The translations under genes and the position numbers were made by a program. DNA of 57,822 nt from Arthrobacter sp. ES3-54 (GTDB taxonomy: Bacteria > Actinomycetota > Actinomycetes > Actinomycetales > Micrococcaceae), in NCBI RefSeq assembly GCF_029504395.1, contig NZ_JAQFIF010000020.1:1-57822 (forward strand). Direction: 5' to 3'. The notes beneath the pieces are model-generated. The model was given only the letters and a program-made list of their open reading frames with translations. It did not search any database and was not told where the DNA came from. Below, one piece after another: positions 16,754 through 25,371 of the stretch (its first letter is position 1; every line of letters begins with the position of its first letter).

Positions 16754-18985
16754 ATGACCCCAGCCAAGAAGCCTGCCCTGCACCGTGCCCTCGGCATCTC
16801 CAAGGAGATAGAAGACGCGGCGTGGTTTGTGCTGGGCCCGGGGCTGCTGGGCAAGGCGTCCGCCCTGGACGGCCGCACCAAAACCTGGTCAGTCCAGGCC
16901 GCCGCGGAGTTGCTGGAACGCCTTGAACGCGGCGTTCCCGATCCCAAGGCGCCGATGATGACCAACCTGCGCCAGAACCTGGAAGATGCTACCCGCGGGG
17001 CGAAGCAACTGGCCGTGGAGCTACTCTTCCTCCAGTCCCTGCCGCTGGCCCACGAGGTCAAGTCCCTGAAGGTCAAGCGGGCCCGCGTTGCCGAGGCGGC
17101 GTCCTGGCTGGAGCCTCCGCTGGAGCTCCCGGACGAGCTCTACGCGGGGATGACGGACCACGGCGTGATCCGGGACCGCACCGCGGAATTTAACTGGACC
17201 ATCTGGGACCACCTGAAATGGCTCTGCCGCTTCGTGCAGCACGTCGCGCAGCGGCCGGCCCACGTCGTCCAGGCTGCGGTCAAGGATCCGCTGGCCTTCC
17301 ACCGGCTGGTCGCCGGGACCCCGGATGACCAGCCGGCCATCCGCCGCAGCATTGAGTTCCTAGTCTGGCCCAGCTACTTCGAACCCGTTGTGGCCGACGT
17401 CGAACGGCAGGAGATCCGCGACGCCTTTGCTTCCCTGGTGGGCGGGGCCAAGGGGGACAGCGACGAGGACATTTCGGCGGACATCCACAGGATCCGCCTG
17501 CACCTGGACCAGCAGGCCGGGCAGCGGATCGACTGGTACTCCCGCCAGTTGGTGAGCCAGTGGCGGAAGGTCGGCGACCCCGGCCGCCGCGCCTGGCTCT
17601 TGCGCACCCACCACGAGAACGCCGAGCTGCTGGGGGAGTGGCGCGACGGGGAAGCGGTGACGCTCGACGTCGAACACCTCCGCCTGCTGGACCCCGGCGT
17701 TTCGGCCGGGCTGGTCCAAAACGCGGTGGACGAGGACTACAAGCACCTCGGCTACGTGGAGCGCGAGGACACCAAGACCGCCGTCTTCGCCTTCCTGACG
17801 GTCATGAAGCCGGGTGACCTCGCGCTTTACCAGAGCTCGGGCAAGGTCCGGATCGGCGTGGTCCTCGGCGAACCGGAGCATGGAAAGGACAACCGCCAGC
17901 TCCGCCGCAAAGTCCGCTGGTTTGATGAGGAGCACGACGCCACCGGGCTGCCCCGCCACGTGCAGCGGCAGCTGACCACGTCCGGCAACATCGTGGATAT
18001 CACCCGCGTGATCCAGGCGCTCGAGGCGCTCCTGCCGGCAGAAGCGGAAGCCGAGGACGGCGACGGCGCCGAGCCGGCTGCCGCCGTCGAACCTGCCTAT
18101 GAGGGTTTCCGGCCGCTGACGCCGGAGTTCGCCGCGTCGCTGCACATGGACTTGGATCCGTTGCAGGAAATCGCCGAACTCCTCGAGGAGAACCGGCAGC
18201 TGGTGCTCTACGGTCCGCCGGGAACGGGCAAGACGTACCTGGCCAAGCACCTCGCCGCCGAGCTCGCCGGCGACACCACGGACGAGCGGGTCAAGCTGGT
18301 CCAGTTCCACCCGTCCTACGCCTACGAGGACTTCTTCGAGGGCTTCCGTCCGGACAAGACGGACGAGGGCCAGGTGTCCTTCAAGCTCGTGGCAGGCCCG
18401 CTTCGCCGGCTCGCCGAGGAAGCTGCCAAGCCGGGGAACGAGAGCAAGCCGTACTTCCTGATCATCGACGAGATGAACCGGGCAAACCTCGCCAAGGTGT
18501 TCGGCGAGCTGTACTTCCTGCTCGAATACCGCGATGACCGCATCTACCTCCAATACAGCCCCAACGAGCCGTTCACCCTGCCGGACAACCTCTACATCAT
18601 CGGCACCATGAACACCGCGGACCGTTCCATCGCGATGATGGACGCGGCCATCCGGCGGCGGTTCTCCTTCATCGAGCTGCATCCGAAGACCGAACCCGTG
18701 AAGGGCTCGCTGCTGCGTTTCCTCCAGGCCCGCGACCTGGACACGACGCCGGCCCTGTTGCTTGACGCCTTGAACGACGCGATCGACGAGTGGGACCGCG
18801 ACCTCATGATCGGGCCCTCCTACTTCATGAAGAAGTCAGCGCAGACGCCCAAGGGCCTGCGCAGAATCTGGAAGTACGAGCTCATGCCGCTGCTGGAGGA
18901 GCACTATCACGGCCAGCTCAACCGCGCCCAGCTCGAGGAACGGTTCGGACTGGAACAACTCCTGGGCCGCCTGGCGCATGCCTAG
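16754..18985 (+). CDS. mcrB: McrB-type GTPase/AAA+ restriction subunit
   Basis: A 743-residue motor subunit of a type IV (modification-dependent) restriction system. The C-terminal AAA+ domain has Walker A GPPGTGKT (about residue 487), Walker B FLIIDEMNRAN (about 568) and the McrB signature NTADRS (about 619) followed by AAIRRRF. The first ~450 residues would recognise modified DNA; they are not obviously the E. coli-type 5-methylcytosine domain, so the modification specificity is unknown. There is no normal ribosome site, and an inverted repeat abuts the ATG. The stop overlaps mcrC by 8 bases. Confidence 0.92.
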   Translation: MTPAKKPALHRALGISKEIEDAAWFVLGPGLLGKASALDGRTKTWSVQAAAELLERLERGVPDPKAPMMTNLRQNLEDATRGAKQLAVELLFLQSLPLAHEVKSLKVKRARVAEAASWLEPPLELPDELYAGMTDHGVIRDRTAEFNWTIWDHLKWLCRFVQHVAQRPAHVVQAAVKDPLAFHRLVAGTPDDQPAIRRSIEFLVWPSYFEPVVADVERQEIRDAFASLVGGAKGDSDEDISADIHRIRLHLDQQAGQRIDWYSRQLVSQWRKVGDPGRRAWLLRTHHENAELLGEWRDGEAVTLDVEHLRLLDPGVSAGLVQNAVDEDYKHLGYVEREDTKTAVFAFLTVMKPGDLALYQSSGKVRIGVVLGEPEHGKDNRQLRRKVRWFDEEHDATGLPRHVQRQLTTSGNIVDITRVIQALEALLPAEAEAEDGDGAEPAAAVEPAYEGFRPLTPEFAASLHMDLDPLQEIAELLEENRQLVLYGPPGTGKTYLAKHLAAELAGDTTDERVKLVQFHPSYAYEDFFEGFRPDKTDEGQVSFKLVAGPLRRLAEEAAKPGNESKPYFLIIDEMNRANLAKVFGELYFLLEYRDDRIYLQYSPNEPFTLPDNLYIIGTMNTADRSIAMMDAAIRRRFSFIELHPKTEPVKGSLLRFLQARDLDTTPALLLDALNDAIDEWDRDLMIGPSYFMKKSAQTPKGLRRIWKYELMPLLEEHYHGQLNRAQLEERFGLEQLLGRLAHA

Positions 18986-20384
18986 GCTGGCCGGGGACGC
19001 GGTAGCACTAGACCGCAGCCCGTCGGACCGCACCGACAGGGCCGGGTCGGACCAGGGTGCGTCGGGGCGCAGTTCGTCGGACAGGGGTTCGGCCAAGTCG
19101 GGTTCCGCCAAGTTGGCTTCGGCCGGGCGGGGTCTGTCCGGACGCGGCGGCGCGGCCGAGCCCTGCCGTCACATTGTCCTGGACGAGCTCTCCGCCGGCG
19201 TCGTGGAGCGGCTCGATCCGGACACCGCGGCCTACGTCAACGCCAGCGGCCTGGCGAAGGCCTCACCGATGGGCATGGGCCTGTACCGGATCGAACCGGT
19301 GGGGAGCGTGGGCTCCGTGCGGACCCCCGCCGTGCAGCTGGAAGTGCGGCCGAAGGGACGGCTCGGGCTGAGCCGGCTGCTGTTCCTGCTCGGCTACGCG
19401 GGGGACCAGGGCTTCCGGGACGATTCGGTGGCCGCGGTGGAGCACACCGACCTTTGGAGCGCCCTGGCCGAATCCCTGGCGCAACTCGCGGACCGGGCGC
19501 TGAGCCGGGGCGTGCTGCAGGGGTACCTCATGGTGGAAGAATCCCTCCGGACCGTCAAGGGCCGGATCCGGATGTCGGACCAGATTTCCCGCCGCCCCGG
19601 GATGCTGGTCCCGCTGGAAGTCTCCTATGACGAGTTCACGGAGGACATCGCGGAGAACCGGATTCTGCGCGCCGCGCTGGAACGGATGTCCCAGGTGCCG
19701 CGCGTGCGGCCGGAAGTCCTGAGCCGGCTGCGCCAGCTGAAGGGAAAGCTCGACGCCGTGACGCGCCTGCAGTCCGGCGCGCCGCTGCCGCAGTGGCGGC
19801 CCAGCCGGATGAATACGCGCTACCACGCGGCCCTCCGGCTCGCCGAACTGATCCTGCGGAACGCGTCGGCGGAGGCCGGCGACGGCAAGCAGCAGTCGGC
19901 GTCGTTCGTGGTGGACATGGCAAAGGTGTTCGAGGACTTCGTGGGGACGGCCCTGCGCGAAGCCATGGCCGCTTTTCCCGGAGAAATGCGGTTGCGGTAC
20001 AACGCCCTGTTGAATGAGGCCGTCCGCGACTCGGACCGGATTGTGGTCCAGCCGGGGGCCGTCCACTTCCTCGGCGGCCGGCCCGTGATGGTGTACGACG
20101 CGAAGTACAAGGCCGCCGCTGATGCCGGCGCGTCACTCTCGGCCGACCACTACCGGATGCTCGCCTACTGCACATCCTTGCGGGTGCCGACGGCGTGGAT
20201 CATTTACCCGGGAGCAGGGGAAATCAAGCTGCGCCGGATTCTCAATACCGACATCGACATTGTCGAGTTCCCGCTGGATCTGTCCCTGCCGCCGTCGGAA
20301 ATCCTGGCCTCCGTGGCGGATCTTGCCCAGCAGTCCTGGGGCGAAGTGCTCCGGCAGGCCAGTATCGACCGGTCAGCCAGCTAA
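18978..20384 (+). CDS. mcrC: McrC-type nuclease subunit
   Basis: A 468-residue partner of McrB that supplies the PD-(D/E)XK nuclease. FVVDMAKVFEDFVGTAL (about residue 312) and the catalytic strand MVYDAKYKAA (about 371) are typical McrC. The first ~60 residues are Ser/Gly/Arg-rich and repetitive, unlike the family; a true start may lie closer to HIVLDEL (about residue 64). The stop lies inside a 17-bp tandem repeat shared with the convergent gene's 3' end. Confidence 0.9.
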   Translation: MPRLAGDAVALDRSPSDRTDRAGSDQGASGRSSSDRGSAKSGSAKLASAGRGLSGRGGAAEPCRHIVLDELSAGVVERLDPDTAAYVNASGLAKASPMGMGLYRIEPVGSVGSVRTPAVQLEVRPKGRLGLSRLLFLLGYAGDQGFRDDSVAAVEHTDLWSALAESLAQLADRALSRGVLQGYLMVEESLRTVKGRIRMSDQISRRPGMLVPLEVSYDEFTEDIAENRILRAALERMSQVPRVRPEVLSRLRQLKGKLDAVTRLQSGAPLPQWRPSRMNTRYHAALRLAELILRNASAEAGDGKQQSASFVVDMAKVFEDFVGTALREAMAAFPGEMRLRYNALLNEAVRDSDRIVVQPGAVHFLGGRPVMVYDAKYKAAADAGASLSADHYRMLAYCTSLRVPTAWIIYPGAGEIKLRRILNTDIDIVEFPLDLSLPPSEILASVADLAQQSWGEVLRQASIDRSAS

Positions 20385-20417
20385 ACCGTTCAGCCAGCTA
20401 AACCGGTCAACCAGCTA
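20367..20417 (+). repeat. three 17-bp tandem repeats at convergent gene ends
   Basis: Units at 20367-20383, 20384-20400 and 20401-20417 share the core ACCGKTCARCCAGCTA (K is G or T, R is A or G). The first unit includes the mcrC stop TAA and the last overlaps the stop of the opposing small gene. Confidence 0.9.
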
Positions 20418-20747
20418 TGCGGATGCTTGCTGGTCGGCCACTGTCCGCAAATGTTCCAGGAGCGCCTTTTCCGGCTGGCCCGGGTTGTTCGCGACATGCC
20501 ACTGAAGTTTCTCCCGCACGTCAGCTTCTTCCGGGTCGGTGCCCGCGAGGACCTCGTCGATGATCGAGGTTGCCTGCCGGCGCAGCGGCTCCAGATCAGG
20601 GTCCGCTCGGCGGAAGTGGCGGGGCCGGGGCCGGACGGAGCGATGTTTGGTGTGGCCGAGGCGAGGGAACTGAAGAACTGTGGAACCGGATTCTGCTGGC
20701 GTAGCAGCCGTGTCGGACTCGTCGTTGGACATCAGCAAGTGCGGCAT
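20415..20747 (-). CDS. hypothetical 110-residue protein between mcrC and vsr
   Basis: A soluble, charged protein of no recognised family. The C-terminal half DPEEADVREKLQWHVANNPG is predicted helical; the N-terminal half is Arg/Pro-rich and probably disordered. The ATG follows GGGAGAG with good spacing. It lies on the same strand as vsr and convergent to mcrC. Its position inside a DNA-defence cluster is suggestive, but nothing shows a function. Confidence 0.6.
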   Translation of the reverse strand: MPHLLMSNDESDTAATPAESGSTVLQFPRLGHTKHRSVRPRPRHFRRADPDLEPLRRQATSIIDEVLAGTDPEEADVREKLQWHVANNPGQPEKALLEHLRTVADQQASA

Positions 20748-20904
20748 CGTGCGCTCTCCCGTGTTTGCAGTACGCAGTGGTACTGACCGAATAATTCCCT
20801 AAGGCCCCCGGAGTCGAATATTAGCTGAGGCCGTTCAGCCTGCACCGGAAGCAGGCAGCGCGACACGCAGGATTTCTCCCGGTCATCGGATGTCGTCAGG
20901 AGCG

Positions 20905-21342
20905 CTATTCTGTTGGCGGTTCCCGGAGGAACGCGTCCAGCCGGAGCTCCAACGCCGATCGATCCTTCAGCTCGCACTCCCACACCGTGAGCACTTCCCA
21001 GCCCTCGCGCTCGAGCTGAAGCCGCTGGGCGGCGTCGCGGTTCCGGGTTCGGGTGCGTTTAGTGTCCCAGAACTCGGCATTTGCTTGGGGAGCGTGCTGC
21101 CCCACCCGGCAGTCGTGGAAATGCCAGAAGCAGCCGTTGATGAAAATGACCTTGTGGCGGCCGGCGAAGACGAGATCGGGGTTGCCCGGGAGTTTGCCGC
21201 CACCCGCCGTGCCATGCAGGCGATAGCGGTACCCCTTCGCATGCAGCAGCCTGCGGACCAGCATTTCCGGCTTGGTGTTCTTGCCCCGGATCCGGGACAT
21301 GTTCCAGCTGCGCCGCTCCGGAGTCAGCTTGTCCGCCATCAT
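20905..21342 (-). CDS. vsr: very-short-patch mismatch endonuclease Vsr
   Basis: A 145-residue Vsr homologue, which nicks T:G mismatches arising from deamination of 5-methylcytosine. Diagnostic segments are RSWNMSRIRGKNTKPEM (about 11-27), the catalytic NPDLVF (about 54), INGCFWHFHDC (Zn/His site, about 68) and GWEVLTVWECEL. Length and order are normal. Vsr normally sits beside a cytosine-5 methyltransferase; none is in the window. Two ATG codons (21342, 21339) are possible starts and no clear ribosome site is present. Confidence 0.93.
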   Translation of the reverse strand: MMADKLTPERRSWNMSRIRGKNTKPEMLVRRLLHAKGYRYRLHGTAGGGKLPGNPDLVFAGRHKVIFINGCFWHFHDCRVGQHAPQANAEFWDTKRTRTRNRDAAQRLQLEREGWEVLTVWECELKDRSALELRLDAFLREPPTE

Positions 21343-21484
21343 TTAAGTCTAGGCGGCTGCTAAGCCTTGGCGGCTGCCGTGCAGGTCACGGCGGGAAGCA
21401 CCGGACAACGCGCGTGGCGGACCGGGCGGACGACGGCGGAGCGGGCCGGGCCGACGGCGGCGGGCCGCTAGTCGCCGTCGCGCG

Positions 21485-21940
21485 CTAGATCTCCCGTTCC
21501 GGCTGTTCGCCGAGGAGGAAGTGGCGACCGCTGACCGACGTCGGCGTAATTTCGACGTAGAAGTCTTTCAATGTTGGAACCCACGATTTGAGTCCGAGGG
21601 CCTCCGCGGCGGCGATATCGGCCGACTTGTCGAGAACCCGCGCTGTCCCGCGCAGGACGACGGACCAGGCTTCCTCGGACAGGACGCCGTCCGTTTCGAA
21701 GAGCACCTTCGAGTTGATGGTGAGCTCGGCCAGCTTGTTGCCCGGGGCGGTGCGGAGGAACAATTTCCGTCCGCCGACTACGTAATTGACCGGGAAGATG
21801 TCAGGTTCTCCGGCCACGGTGACCACGAGCCTGCCGTGTTTGGTGCCCTCCACCAGTTTCCAGGCCTGCTCGTCGTCGAGGTTGAGGATGGGATTGCCGT
21901 CTTTGTGATCGAACATCATGCGGTTCATTGTTCTGGCCAT
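21485..21940 (-). CDS. pyridoxamine 5'-phosphate oxidase-like flavin-binding protein
   Basis: A 151-residue split-barrel protein. HGRLVVTVAGEPDIFPVNYV and KLFLRTAPGNKLAEL are the FMN/F420-binding core of the actinobacterial PPOX-like family, which includes many small reductases of unknown substrate. MARTMNR at 21940 is a plausible start; MNRMMFD at 21928 and MMFD at 21919 are alternatives, none with a good ribosome site. The longer upstream frame is Pro/Ala-rich and unlikely to be translated. Confidence 0.82.
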   Translation of the reverse strand: MARTMNRMMFDHKDGNPILNLDDEQAWKLVEGTKHGRLVVTVAGEPDIFPVNYVVGGRKLFLRTAPGNKLAELTINSKVLFETDGVLSEEAWSVVLRGTARVLDKSADIAAAEALGLKSWVPTLKDFYVEITPTSVSGRHFLLGEQPEREI

Positions 21941-22122
21941 GAAGGGCAAATGGCTAGGGGCTAAAGGACTCAAGGCGGGTGGGGTTGCCGTGATTAACCT
22001 GGCTCCTCCGAGGCGTGGCACGCTGCTGTGGATAACTTTGGTTGCCAAAATGTGACGTCGGTTACCCTTAGGTATTGCTTGGACTCGCGCGTCTTGATTT
22101 TCTATCGGGGGAGTAGCTGACC

Positions 22123-22776
22123 ATGACATCTCGCACTTCGCTTTCCGGTCCCTGGCGAGCCTGTGCGGTCACTTGGGTGTCGATCTCCCTGATGTCGGTC
22201 ACAGCGTGCAGCGGGGGCGAAACGCCACCTCCCGGATCTCCAACTGCTGAATCGCAAAGCCCGTCGGCATCGTTCACTCCGAGTGCTGTTCCGACGCCCT
22301 CCGCCAGCTACAAGCCGGCCGACGCATCAGGAAGGGCGCAGAACGTTCCGGTTCCCGAACTGCCGGAAGCTGCGAAGGCGGAGACAAAGGCAGGCCTTGA
22401 GGCATTTGCCCGGTACTGGTTCCAGCAACTGAATTTCGCGTACGAGACCGGGACTTCGTCGGGGTTGGACTCCGTAACGTCGGCTGGATGCGAGTTCTGT
22501 TCAAGGATCACAGCGTCATTGAAGACAAACTATGAGGGCGGCCGGTGGTTGGCCGGCGGCCATATTGTGACACCATCAATTAGCACTACCTACGAAGCCC
22601 AGTCGGACGGTCAGTATCAGATTGCCGTGCAAGTTCAGCAGGCGAAAATCACCTACTTCGATCCAGACGGAACGGAGTTCAGGCCACCGACTCCGCCGTC
22701 AGATACAGGCAACGTAATGCTCGCGGCGTTCAAGAATGGCGCCTGGCAAATCACCGCCCTGCATCCGCTCCGGTGA
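22123..22776 (+). CDS. DUF6318-type lipoprotein
   Basis: A 217-residue exported lipoprotein. A signal peptide with lipobox LMSVTAC gives the lipidated Cys near residue 29. A Ser/Pro/Thr-rich linker to about residue 65 is followed by a folded domain with AFARYWFQQLNFAYETG and a CEFC pair, the pattern of the DUF6318 family common in Arthrobacter. GGGGGAG precedes the ATG. The next gene starts inside its stop region. The role is unknown; DUF6318 folds resemble NTF2-like domains. Confidence 0.8.
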   Translation: MTSRTSLSGPWRACAVTWVSISLMSVTACSGGETPPPGSPTAESQSPSASFTPSAVPTPSASYKPADASGRAQNVPVPELPEAAKAETKAGLEAFARYWFQQLNFAYETGTSSGLDSVTSAGCEFCSRITASLKTNYEGGRWLAGGHIVTPSISTTYEAQSDGQYQIAVQVQQAKITYFDPDGTEFRPPTPPSDTGNVMLAAFKNGAWQITALHPLR

Positions 22777-23723
22777 GTGCGTCAGTGTTTCGCCAGAGCC
22801 GCCGGACTTTCAGACTGCTCTTCGCTGCCTTAGTCGTGGCAGGTTCCCTAGTGTTGCCTCCTTTGGCGATGGCTGAGGAAGGGGGCGTTGATTCCGGTTT
22901 CGGAAATCAGGGTGTAGATGTTCTCGGATGGAGGCTGGATCCCGCCACGGGCAAATTTGTTGCTCTCCAGCCGGGAACCCCCTCTGCGGACCCCTTCCAA
23001 TACAAGTACGAGCTTCAATGCCACTTGGGCGGAGGCGACTTTGACGCCGATTGTCTCGCCGGCGCCGTGGACTGTTCGAACGGCCCAGACGGAAAGCCTG
23101 GCATTCCCGTTGTCTGGCTCAAGGCACCAGCCGGGATTGCGAACCCCTCGTGGACCTACCACTCAGGCCCTACGTGTCTCTTCGATCCCAGGCCCGAGGA
23201 CTTGCTCCTCAGAATTGCCGCAATGATCCAACGAGAGTTCCAGCGGCTTCCGATATCTGCTGGAAGTGCTACGGCCCAACCCAGCCCCAACACCCTGCGC
23301 GGAGCAGAGACCAACTTCTTTGCCAGCGCCGAAGATCAGCAGTTCGACATCACAATCCTGGCTCAGGCTGTCCACGTCACGGCCAAGCCCTCGGAATACA
23401 TCTGGAGCTATGGCGACGGCACTTCGTTGGGCCCGCAACCGGCGGCCGGCGGACCGCTTCCGCAGGACCGCTGGGGCGAGAAGACCCTGACGAGCCACGT
23501 CTACGCCCAGACCGGCGACTTCCGGGTGGTTCTGACAACGCATTTCCAAGGCACTTACTCCGTCAATGGCGGCCCACCCCTTCCCATCCCGGGCCGAGGC
23601 TCCTTCAGCTCGCCGCCGCAGACCGTCAGCGTCTGGCGGTCGATCACCAGGAATTACGCAGACACCTGCCTGCAGAACCCCCAAGGCCAGGGCTGCCCCG
23701 GCGTCGCCGCTCCGCCTCCCTAG
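22773..23723 (+). CDS. secreted protein with PKD-like domain
   Basis: A 316-residue exported protein. The N-terminus has a signal peptide (RQSRRTFRLLFAALVVAGSL, Ala-rich cleavage region near residue 30). The C-terminal half has IWSYGDGTS followed by HVYAQTGDFRVVLTTHF, the pattern of a PKD immunoglobulin-like domain. The GTG start overlaps the upstream lipoprotein gene by four bases, so the two are probably co-translated and act together at the surface. No catalytic motif is visible. Confidence 0.75.
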   Translation: MSASVFRQSRRTFRLLFAALVVAGSLVLPPLAMAEEGGVDSGFGNQGVDVLGWRLDPATGKFVALQPGTPSADPFQYKYELQCHLGGGDFDADCLAGAVDCSNGPDGKPGIPVVWLKAPAGIANPSWTYHSGPTCLFDPRPEDLLLRIAAMIQREFQRLPISAGSATAQPSPNTLRGAETNFFASAEDQQFDITILAQAVHVTAKPSEYIWSYGDGTSLGPQPAAGGPLPQDRWGEKTLTSHVYAQTGDFRVVLTTHFQGTYSVNGGPPLPIPGRGSFSSPPQTVSVWRSITRNYADTCLQNPQGQGCPGVAAPPP

Positions 23724-23828
23724 TGCGCAGCCGCGCCTGTTCCCCAGCACTGAGTCCCGGTGTTGCTCCCAGGTGGCTAGCGCGCGCGGCCCGACTGTAC
23801 GCCCCAACGGTGGCTCCACGTTTCGTGG

Positions 23829-25172
23829 CTATGCTCGCAGCTCCCGGTCCACCCGTTCCATCCGGGCGCTCACAAGCTGGCACCGGGGATCGTTCGGTCC
23901 GATCAGCGCTGCCGCGGCAGCAGCAGTCGCCGTATCGGAGGATCCCATGTCGCTTGTGCACCACTGCAGCATCAGCCGGGCATCACCGCTGGACCGGATG
24001 GACGCTCCTACGGCTGCGTTCAGCTCGTCCCGCATGAACCCAACCGCCAGATTGGCCGAACGGGTGAGGAGTTTTGCCGAGTAGGCCGTACATGCCTCGG
24101 CAACCCGTCCGTCCCGCAGATGCGCGGCCACGACTGAGGCATCCGTGACGACGTTGACGGTTGAATCGAATCGGTAGGGGTTTGCTTCCAGGACATCGCC
24201 CAGGATGTTGCGTATCCGGTGCATCTCGGTCCGGATCGCGGCGCCGGTGCCCGTGTCACCATGGATCTCGTACGCCAGTTCATCGGCGCTCCAGCCCTGG
24301 TCACGCGAGGCCAGCAGGGCCATGATCTCGGCACGCCGCAGCGTCAGCGGGCGCCTGCTGCCGCCGTCGAGCGCCGCGGACGGCGCGTCTCCCAAGAGCC
24401 GCAGCACCAGCTGCGACTGGGCGCGGCCGTCGCGCCGTGCTCGCTGGTCGCGTCGTGCCGGGTGCCCTGGGGTCCGGGCATCGCCGTTGGGAACCGCAGC
24501 CGATCTCAGCAGCTCCTCTGCCAGCCGAACTCCACAACGCACCAGCCGCAGGCTGTCCGGCGTGACCGACTCGAACGGTCCGGAGACATCCAGGACGCCG
24601 ACGATTTCGCCCGACAAAGGGTCGCGAATGGGAGATGCAGTGCAAGCCCAATCATGATGGGTCCGCACGAGGTGCTCGGCCGAGAAGAGCTGCGCCGGTG
24701 CGCCGGTTACCAAAGCCTCGCTGATGGCGTTGGTGCCGACCCCGGACTCGGACCAATCCGCGCCCTCCACGAACTCCAGCGAGTCTGCAAGGCGCAATGC
24801 CTGTTTGCTGCCAACGCGCCACAGCACTTCGCCCTCGTGGTCGGTCACGATCAGCAGATGGCGCCCGGTGACGGTTTCATCGGCCAGCAACTGCGAGAGC
24901 GCAGGCATCACCGTGGCCAGCCGATGGCCAGCACTGAGGGAGCGCGCCTCGGAAACTTCATGCCGGTGCAGCGGCCGGTGCTGGTCTGGATTGATACCCA
25001 ACGCGAGGGAACGCTGCCAGGACTTGATAAGCGAAGGGGACAAGTGCGGATCCGGGTGGCCGGAAATGGTGGCCTCGTGCGCCGCCCGAAGAGTTCGGGC
25101 GTACTCCGCCGGCGCGGAAAACCTGAGGTCTGAGGGATGCGTAATGGAGCCATTGCCCTGCCGCATGCTCAT
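23829..25172 (-). CDS. GAF-domain transcriptional regulator
   Basis: A 447-residue regulator. The N-terminal region SPSLIKSWQRSLALGINPDQ and a GAF sensor (about residues 75-220, with DWSESGVGTNAI and HDWACTASPIRDP) match AcoR-type activators. The AAA+ domain used with sigma-54 is absent, as expected in actinobacteria; instead a winged-helix-like segment (LTLRRAEIMALLASRDQGWS, about 285-305) is followed by a helical C-terminus. It is divergent from the monooxygenase operon and probably activates it in response to the operon's substrate. An ATG two codons later (25166) is possible. Confidence 0.82.
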   Translation of the reverse strand: MSMRQGNGSITHPSDLRFSAPAEYARTLRAAHEATISGHPDPHLSPSLIKSWQRSLALGINPDQHRPLHRHEVSEARSLSAGHRLATVMPALSQLLADETVTGRHLLIVTDHEGEVLWRVGSKQALRLADSLEFVEGADWSESGVGTNAISEALVTGAPAQLFSAEHLVRTHHDWACTASPIRDPLSGEIVGVLDVSGPFESVTPDSLRLVRCGVRLAEELLRSAAVPNGDARTPGHPARRDQRARRDGRAQSQLVLRLLGDAPSAALDGGSRRPLTLRRAEIMALLASRDQGWSADELAYEIHGDTGTGAAIRTEMHRIRNILGDVLEANPYRFDSTVNVVTDASVVAAHLRDGRVAEACTAYSAKLLTRSANLAVGFMRDELNAAVGASIRSSGDARLMLQWCTSDMGSSDTATAAAAAALIGPNDPRCQLVSARMERVDRELRA

Positions 25173-25262
25173 TCTCCCAACTCGCCCTCGAATCGTCGCA
25201 CCCGGCTGGTTCCCCGCCGCCGTCGTCTACCGTGCGCGCCGGCCGACAGCTTGAGAGCTCCG

Positions 25263-25330
25263 TGTAACCCGATTGTAACCCCCTGCGATCTTTACTTGTG
25301 ATGCGGGTCACGGCGTGGTCTAGGCATCAC
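25263..25330 (+). promoter_or_regulatory. direct and inverted repeats between GAF regulator and monooxygenase
   Basis: TGTAACCC is repeated at 25263-25270 and 25274-25281 (11-bp phase). GTGATGC (25298-25304) and GCATCAC (25324-25330) are perfect inverted arms 19 bp apart. Both lie in the divergent promoter region and are candidates for the GAF regulator's binding sites. Confidence 0.5.
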
Positions 25331-25371
25331 GCAACGGGAACGACCCACTGTCAGCAATGGAAAGAGGAATC

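Noticed and set aside
23829..25172. Sigma-54-dependent activator
   Set aside because: The protein lacks the AAA+ domain with GAFTGA motif, and no -24/-12 promoter is seen.
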